Source: Actinomycetota bacterium
GTDB taxonomy: Bacteria; Actinomycetota; Thermoleophilia; Miltoncostaeales; Miltoncostaeaceae
Direction of reading: 5' to 3'
DNA length: 64,000 nucleotides
Assembly: GCA_020636905.1 (NCBI GenBank)
Contig: JACJWX010000003.1
Coordinates: forward strand, 124,001-188,000
Positions 59,218 through 64,000 of this stretch are shown here, piece by piece (within the stretch, counting starts at the first letter, position 1; the number at the start of each line of letters is the position of its first letter). Under the pieces are notes generated by a model. That model had not been told where the DNA came from and searched no databases. It worked only from the letters and a program-made list of their open reading frames with translations. The position numbers and the translations under genes were made by a program.

Positions 59218-62200
59218 TCAGGCAGCCTTCCGCGCAACTCCCGCGATCTGCCCGAGGTCCTGGACCTCGACCACCGGCACACCGAGCCGGCGCGCCGCTC
59301 GTTCCAACCCGGGCGCACCGCCATTGACGGCCACGTATCCCGCGCAGTCGCGCAGCAGCGTCTCGGCGTAGTCGGTCTCGCCGCGAGCGGTCTGAATGAC
59401 CATGTCCGGGCAGTGTTCGAGGTCGAGGCCGGCGAGCCGGGCGCCCTCCATCACGGCCCCTTCGAGATCGGCGTTCTCGCCGTCGGCCGGTGAGCACGAC
59501 AGCAGCACGAGCGTCCCGGGGCCGGTCCAGGTGTTCCACGCCTCCAGGAGCTCGGCGAGCGCGATGCCGCCCCGCCGCCAGGCCGGTGCCGCCAGGACGC
59601 GAGGGGCGACGCCCGCGGCGCGTGTGGCGGACGCGGGGGTCCGTCGCGGCAGCCGCCGCAGCACGTCGATGCGCTCCCGGTACCGGCGCGTGATGTCGTC
59701 CCAACCGTAGTGCTCGGCGGCGGTCCGGGCGGCCCGGCCCCGCCGCATCCGCTCGTCCTCGCCCGCCTCATGCACCGCACGCAGCAGCTCCACGAGATGG
59801 TCGGTCTCGGGTTCCAGCACCCGCACGTACCCGTCGAGAATCAGGTCGTCACCGAAGCGGTCCTGGTCGCGTTCGGTGTATTCGCTGCGAATCCGCCAGC
59901 ACGCGTCGTCCGGGCAGAACTCGTCGGTGGGGCCACCGGCCGTGATGATCGTCGGGAGTCCGGCCGCCATGGCTTCGAGCACCGGCATGGCAAACCCCTC
60001 GCCCCGATAGGGATGCACGAGGACGTGCGCGCTGCGGTAGAGCCCGGCGATGTCGGCGTCGCTGAGATCGTCGGTCAGGTGCAGGATCGGCGCGTTGGAA
60101 GGATCCTCGGCCGCGTCGTGCAGCTCGGTGCGCGACCCGCGGTAGAAGGTGCCGTTGCCCACGTCCTTGATGATGAGCTGCACCGCGTCGTCGGGGGTGA
60201 AGGCGCGTGCCCAGGCCTCGAGCAGCACGTCCGGGCCCTTGCGGCCGATGACCCCGCCCAGGAACAGGAACCGGGTGGCGTCCTCGCGGAGCCCCTTGGG
60301 GACGTACTTCGGCCCGCTCGGATCGAGCAGATCGAGGTCCACGCCGTTCGGGACCACGACCACCCGGTCCTCGGGAACACCGGCTTCGAGGTACATGGTG
60401 CGCACGAACTCCGAGGGCACCCACAGTTCATCGACCTGATTGCGGAGCGGTTCGAGCCAGTCACGCGGAATCGCCCCGTACTCCCAGGGCTGGATCAACG
60501 CGAGCCTGCCGGCGCCGTGCGGGTCGAACCGGGGCGGCCAGCTGTGGCGCACCTCGACGTCGGGTGCGTGCGGCAGCGGCCCGGGCATCCGGTCGGAGTC
60601 CATCGCCACGACCTGCAGGTTGACGTTCGGGTCCTCACCGAGACGTGCGCAGACCTCGCGGTTGATGTGCGCGAGGCTGGAGTGGGTCTGCTGATCGCCC
60701 ACCCAGCGCACGGCCGTCGGGATGGCGTTGTCGGCCTGATCGACCCGCCCGGGCCGCATGCCGGCGTACGCCGCCTCCAGATCATCGATCCAGGTGGCGA
60801 ACCCGCGCGGCGGTTCGATGCCGGACTGCAGACGCGGAAGCAGGTCGGGCTCGGAGACCAGGCGTGTCAACGCGGCGGCGAGCTGTTCGTGGTTGGCGCC
60901 CTCGAAGGACAGGCCGTCGACGCCGTCGCGGATCGCTTCGGCCAACCCGCCCATCCTCGGAGCGAGCACGGGAACCCCGGCGGCCAGGCATTCACCCGCT
61001 GCCAGCGGGGCGCAGTCCCACCACACCGACGGCAGCGCGGCCACGTCGATGTCCTGCAGGATCGTCGGGAGCTCGGTCGGGCTGAAGGCGCCGTGCAGTT
61101 CCACACACCCGCGCTCGTCGATCTCCAGGAGCTGTTGCGCCACCGCCGCTGGAATCTCGCCGTGGATGCGCACGCGCAGGTCACCGCGCACCTGCTGCGC
61201 GGCACGCACGAGCACGTGCGCGCCCTTGTGCGGGTACACCGATCCGACGAAGCCGACCGTGAGCTGATCGGGGTTCACCCGCCCCGGGGATCGATGGCGG
61301 CCGACCGTTTCCCACGCTTCGTCCTCGGCGGGGACGCACTGGCGGACAACGTCGAGGTGGGACGGGTCGTAGCCGTGTGCGATCAGATTGCGTCTCACCG
61401 CATGAGACACGGCATGGCAGCTGGTGATGGCGCGCGTGAATCGGTCGCGGATGCCGAGGAACCGGCGGCGATGCCCCTGGACGTCGCGGCTGCCGACGCA
61501 GGACGCACAGATCGCGCCGTCGACGGCGGGACCGTCGCAGAGCCGCAGGTCGTCGCCGAAGAGGTACGTCCGCGGGCAGAGGAGCCAGTAGTTGTGGGTG
61601 GTGAAGTGGGCGGGGACCCCGTGCGCCGAACACACGTCGAGGAGCCCGGCACCCAGGTTGTGGAGGTTGTGGAGGTGGGCGACGTCCGGGCGGACACGCT
61701 GCACGACCCGATCGAACGCCGCGGTGATCGCGGGGTCGTCGACCTCGCGATCCGGGTTGCCGATGTCGCCGAAGCCGTGGGGGCGGTTGAAGACGCCGAC
61801 CAGCCGGACGCCGTCCTCCTCCCACTCGTCGGTGCCATACGGGCCGAGGTCGGGACGCTGGGCGGTGGCGGCGTGGAAGACGGTGACGTCCCAGCCCCGG
61901 CGCACCAGCTCCTTGGCGGCCAGCCGGGGGATCGTGGTGCCACCCCCGGAGTCGTTGAAGCCGTACGAGGTCATCAGGAGTCGTCCGCGTGTGCGACGCG
62001 GGGCGGGTGCCTCGGGCACGCGGCCGGCGCGATCGCGCAGCGCGTCCGCCAGGCCGGGTGCGGCCACGGGGCGGGCGTCGATGATCGCGGCCAGGCGGGT
62101 GAGGGCCGCACGCTCCGCCGCAGCGGGATGCAGCACGGGCCAGTCCAGCTCGGGCACGAGGTCGCGCAAAGGTCGGCGCGCAACGTGGGCGCGGAGCGCG

Positions 62201-62823
62201 TCGGTCACGGCCCGGGGAGTCTCCACCACCCCGGGGAGCGTGAGGACCGGGGCGTCGGTCGACGCCACCTGGATGAGCGCGCCGTCGCCCGAGTGGCGTG
62301 TGCGGGTCGCCGTCGCCGCCCACAGCCAGAAGGCGAGATCGAGGGTGGTCACGCCATGCCGGAACGCTTCTTCGAGCACGCGCCGGCGAATCATGGCGGT
62401 GGCACCCAGGAGCGCATGGTGTTCGCGCACCAGTCGCCGTTCGTGCAGCGCGGGCGATCCGTCGGCCACGGCCCAGGTGGTGACCGTGTCCCCGTTCACG
62501 ACCTCGGCGTTCCCGTGGGCGATTCCGGACTCAACGTCCCGTTCCAGGCATTCGAGCTGACGAGCCACCCGGTCGGGAAGCGATCGGTGGCCGGGGTGGT
62601 GGAGCACGATGAACTCGCCGGAGGCGAGGTCGAGCAGCGACGGAATCGTCAGCGAGTCGTCGGCAAGGGTCACCTCATGGTCGGCGTTGTGGGACACCCC
62701 CGCCAGGCGGACGACCACGAGGTCCGGGCGCACCCGTTTCTGGGCCCGGATGCCGGCGATCGCCGCGGCCGGCGTCTCGGTGGTGCAGGGCACGACGACG
62801 GTGACACTCGGGTGACGGCTCAT
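59218..62823 (-). CDS. 1201-residue multi-module glycosyltransferase (GT2-like + two GT4 + tail module)
   Basis: Start at ATG 62823 is supported by a promoter 7 bases upstream. Residues about 1-270: degenerate GT2-like domain (SVTVVVPCTTETPA). About 284-685: GT4, with SYGFNDSGGGTTIPRLAAKE, HLHNLHNLGAGL, YLFGDDLRLCDGPAV and CASCVGSRD, GSVYPHKGAHVL. About 690-1070: second GT4 with VDELWVPSEFVRTMYLEAGV, VPNGVDLDLL, FLGGVIGRKGPDVLLEAW and HPYRGEGFAMPVLEAMAAG. About 1081-1201: tail with GLDLEHCPDMVIQT. Probably adds several sugars in sequence. Substrates unknown. Confidence 0.85.
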   Translation of the reverse strand: MSRHPSVTVVVPCTTETPAAAIAGIRAQKRVRPDLVVVRLAGVSHNADHEVTLADDSLTIPSLLDLASGEFIVLHHPGHRSLPDRVARQLECLERDVESGIAHGNAEVVNGDTVTTWAVADGSPALHERRLVREHHALLGATAMIRRRVLEEAFRHGVTTLDLAFWLWAATATRTRHSGDGALIQVASTDAPVLTLPGVVETPRAVTDALRAHVARRPLRDLVPELDWPVLHPAAAERAALTRLAAIIDARPVAAPGLADALRDRAGRVPEAPAPRRTRGRLLMTSYGFNDSGGGTTIPRLAAKELVRRGWDVTVFHAATAQRPDLGPYGTDEWEEDGVRLVGVFNRPHGFGDIGNPDREVDDPAITAAFDRVVQRVRPDVAHLHNLHNLGAGLLDVCSAHGVPAHFTTHNYWLLCPRTYLFGDDLRLCDGPAVDGAICASCVGSRDVQGHRRRFLGIRDRFTRAITSCHAVSHAVRRNLIAHGYDPSHLDVVRQCVPAEDEAWETVGRHRSPGRVNPDQLTVGFVGSVYPHKGAHVLVRAAQQVRGDLRVRIHGEIPAAVAQQLLEIDERGCVELHGAFSPTELPTILQDIDVAALPSVWWDCAPLAAGECLAAGVPVLAPRMGGLAEAIRDGVDGLSFEGANHEQLAAALTRLVSEPDLLPRLQSGIEPPRGFATWIDDLEAAYAGMRPGRVDQADNAIPTAVRWVGDQQTHSSLAHINREVCARLGEDPNVNLQVVAMDSDRMPGPLPHAPDVEVRHSWPPRFDPHGAGRLALIQPWEYGAIPRDWLEPLRNQVDELWVPSEFVRTMYLEAGVPEDRVVVVPNGVDLDLLDPSGPKYVPKGLREDATRFLFLGGVIGRKGPDVLLEAWARAFTPDDAVQLIIKDVGNGTFYRGSRTELHDAAEDPSNAPILHLTDDLSDADIAGLYRSAHVLVHPYRGEGFAMPVLEAMAAGLPTIITAGGPTDEFCPDDACWRIRSEYTERDQDRFGDDLILDGYVRVLEPETDHLVELLRAVHEAGEDERMRRGRAARTAAEHYGWDDITRRYRERIDVLRRLPRRTPASATRAAGVAPRVLAAPAWRRGGIALAELLEAWNTWTGPGTLVLLSCSPADGENADLEGAVMEGARLAGLDLEHCPDMVIQTARGETDYAETLLRDCAGYVAVNGGAPGLERAARRLGVPVVEVQDLGQIAGVARKAA

Positions 62824-62830
62824 GCCCTGC

Positions 62831-62857
62831 GTGTCGGCATTCGCGACGTCCAGTTGA
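62831..62857 (-). promoter_or_regulatory. sigma-28-like promoter of the giant glycosyltransferase, predicted leaderless
   Basis: Minus strand: TCAACTGG (62850-62857), 11 bases, GCCGACAC (62831-62838), then 7 bases to the ATG at 62823. It lies in the 67-base gap after the methyltransferase gene. Confidence 0.68.
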
Positions 62858-62890
62858 GTCCCCGGCGGGATCGAATGGCCGGGTGTCAGG

Positions 62891-63727
62891 TCATGCCGCT
62901 GAGGCGGCGGCCCCGCGGCAGCGCAGCGGGCGCAGATCGTGCACGCCGCCCGCGTACGGCAGCTCCATCGAACACGTCCCGCAGTCGCATCGGAGCGCCT
63001 CGGAGATCGTCTCGTCGATGGCTCCCAGACGGACCGTGGCGGTGAGCGGCTGCTCGCGCTCGATGACCCATCCCACGCGGAACGAGTCGAAGTCCGCCGA
63101 GGCCTGAAACAGCTCACGCCAGAGCGCGGGACGGGCGCGGAGTTCGTGCTGCGCCATGGGCGCGATGTCGGGGTCGAGATCCGCGATGACCGCCATGAGC
63201 GACAACAGGCCGTTCGGCATGGCGAGCGGGCGGGGTCGGTACCCCTCCAGCCGGCAGAACTCCTCGACCTCGGCCCGGGTCGGCAACCCGTGCTCGTCGT
63301 GCTCGTTGAGCCAGGCCGGGGGGACCTCGCCGCGGCGCACGTACCAGCGCCGCAGCATGGCGTCGATCTCGGCGGCCTCGGCCGACGGACAGGCGATGAT
63401 CGCGCGGCTCCCCGCGACCCGGCAGATCTCCCGCACGAATCCGGCCCGTTCGGGTCGGGGCACGTGTTCGAGGGCGTCGAGCGACAGCACGGTGTCGAAG
63501 GCCCCGTCCACGAAGGGCAGCGGACCGATGGGCACGCGCATGGCCAGCATGGTCGGTGCCGGGGCTCCGCCGAACTCGATGTCGACGCCGACGAAGCGGT
63601 CGGAGCCGCCGAGGTTGGCGAAGCCCTGGTCGCCCGATCCGACGTCGAGAAGACTGCCGGTCAGGCGTTCGTCGGCGTCGAGCAGTTCCGACGCGACGCC
63701 GGCGTACCGGTTCAACCAGTTCAGCAT
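62891..63727 (-). CDS. class I methyltransferase with C-terminal Cys cluster
   Basis: 278 residues. SAM fold: LTGSLLDVGSGDQGFANLGG, VGVDIEFGG, FDTVLSLDALEHVPRPE. The C-terminal tail has C247-x-C249-x2-C252, H263 and C270, a likely zinc site. An AGAGGA ribosome site precedes the ATG, and a sigma-28-like promoter lies at 63773-63799. It stands directly downstream of flagellin, so flagellin or its glycan is the likely target. A 9-codon open frame (63721-63750) overlaps its start. Confidence 0.82.
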   Translation of the reverse strand: MLNWLNRYAGVASELLDADERLTGSLLDVGSGDQGFANLGGSDRFVGVDIEFGGAPAPTMLAMRVPIGPLPFVDGAFDTVLSLDALEHVPRPERAGFVREICRVAGSRAIIACPSAEAAEIDAMLRRWYVRRGEVPPAWLNEHDEHGLPTRAEVEEFCRLEGYRPRPLAMPNGLLSLMAVIADLDPDIAPMAQHELRARPALWRELFQASADFDSFRVGWVIEREQPLTATVRLGAIDETISEALRCDCGTCSMELPYAGGVHDLRPLRCRGAAASAA

Positions 63728-63772
63728 GCGGGTGCATCCTCTGTTGCCATGACCGAGCGGACTCCGCCCACG

Positions 63773-63799
63773 TCTTCGGCACCCGCGACCACGATCTGA
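63773..63799 (-). promoter_or_regulatory. sigma-28-like promoter of the methyltransferase next to flagellin
   Basis: Minus strand: TCAGATCG (63792-63799), 11 bases, GCCGAAGA (63773-63780). The leader is about 40 bases. Confidence 0.6.
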
Positions 63800-63815
63800 G
63801 CCGACCGCGATGGAT

Positions 63816-63846
63816 CACGTGGGGGCGGGGTCCCCGCCCCCACGTG
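63816..63846 (-). terminator. 15-bp perfect hairpin after the flagellin gene
   Basis: CACGTGGGGGCGGGG (63816-63830), one base, then the exact complement CCCCGCCCCCACGTG (63832-63846), with GATC flanks also nearly matching. It begins 7 bases after the flagellin stop. No T-tract. A very stable 3' end suits an abundant flagellin mRNA. Confidence 0.82.
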
Positions 63847-63853
63847 GATCGGA

Positions 63854-64000
63854 CTACCTGATGAGCGACAGCACCTGCTGCGGAGCCTGGTTGGCCTGGG
63901 CGAGCATGCTCATCCCGGACTGCTGCAGGATCTGCGACTTGGTGAAGGTGATCATCTCCTGCGCCATGTCGGCGTCGCGGACGCGAGACTCGGCGGCCTG
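63854..64000 (-). CDS. fliC: flagellin, C-terminal end (cut by window edge)
   Basis: 48 residues ending QQVLSLIR. The D0 domain signature is clear: RVRDADMAQEMITFTKSQIL and QQSGMSMLAQANQAPQQ. Main filament protein and the likely acceptor for the glycan genes in this window. The rest, including the promoter, lies outside. Confidence 0.95.
   Translation of the reverse strand, partial: QAAESRVRDADMAQEMITFTKSQILQQSGMSMLAQANQAPQQVLSLIR

Noticed and set aside
59710..63045. Long open frame of about 1111 codons on the plus strand
   Set aside because: It is antisense to the giant glycosyltransferase, has His/Arg/Gly-rich composition without domains, and arises from the GC-rich codon pattern of the real gene.
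1..64000. CRISPR arrays, tRNA or rRNA genes, insertion sequences
   Set aside because: No regularly spaced repeats, no tRNA-like cloverleaf sequence noticed, and no transposase or integrase-like protein in any frame; a covariance-model scan would be needed to be sure about tRNAs.

Overview
The window is a 64 kb, very GC-rich, almost gene-saturated stretch of a flagellated bacterium. It has no P-ring or L-ring genes. It carries a FliY-type switch protein, an MgtE_N/DUF1003 gene pair and many GTG starts. Several predicted transcripts begin at the start codon (leaderless). Together these suggest a deep-branching actinobacterium such as Thermoleophilia/Solirubrobacterales; that placement is an inference from gene content, not a measured phylogeny.

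Layout. (1) 1-18.3 kb, mostly minus strand: a large flagellar locus running fliS-like, HDOD, flgB, flgC, fliE, fliF, fliG, fliH, fliI, a CBS protein, fliJ, lytic transglycosylase, fliK, flgD, a TIGR02530-type protein, flgE, flbD, motA, motB, fliL, then fliM, fliY and a truncated cheY. One plus-strand HATPase (anti-sigma-like) gene is inserted. (2) 18.4-27.1 kb: a non-flagellar insert with PRC/MgtE_N/CBS and DUF1003 proteins. After these comes a lipid-modification set: two CFA-type methyltransferases (one fused to DUF1365), a DUF1295 membrane protein, an alpha/beta hydrolase, an acyl desaturase and an FAD amine-oxidase-like protein. (3) 27.1-29.6 kb: late flagellar genes fliT-like, fliS, fliD and flaG. 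(4) 29.8-40.9 kb: three very large glycosyltransferases, a methyltransferase, a degenerate M20 peptidase, and a HisH2 / HisF2-WbpG-like pair whose catalytic residues are replaced. (5) 40.9-49.4 kb: housekeeping and accessory genes (SulP transporter, ArsR, CheW, LLM oxidoreductase, MBL hydrolase, ABC exporter, nitroreductase) around one glycosyltransferase. (6) 49.4-63.7 kb: a second glycan island with glycosyltransferases, DegT aminotransferase, FkbM and other methyltransferases, an ATP-grasp-HAD fusion, a secreted amidase and a 1201-residue multi-module glycosyltransferase. (7) 63.85-64 kb: the 3' end of a flagellin gene.

How it fits together. Fifteen sites share a sigma-28-like pattern: TCAR (or TAAG) at -35, 11-12 unspecified bases after the octamer, then a GCCGA-type -10. 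They lie upstream of cheY, fliM, flbD, fliJ, the fliS-like gene, most glycosyltransferases, the aminotransferase, FkbM and two methyltransferases. At seven of them the -10 octamer ends exactly 7 bases before the start codon, which predicts leaderless mRNAs. The simplest reading is that the glycan islands decorate flagellin and are co-expressed with late flagellar genes. The lipid island, the SulP/ArsR block and the ABC exporter lack this signature. The most unusual feature is the HisH2/HisF2-WbpG module: intact reading frames, recognisable folds, but altered catalytic residues in all three parts, next to an M20 protein that has lost most of its metal ligands.
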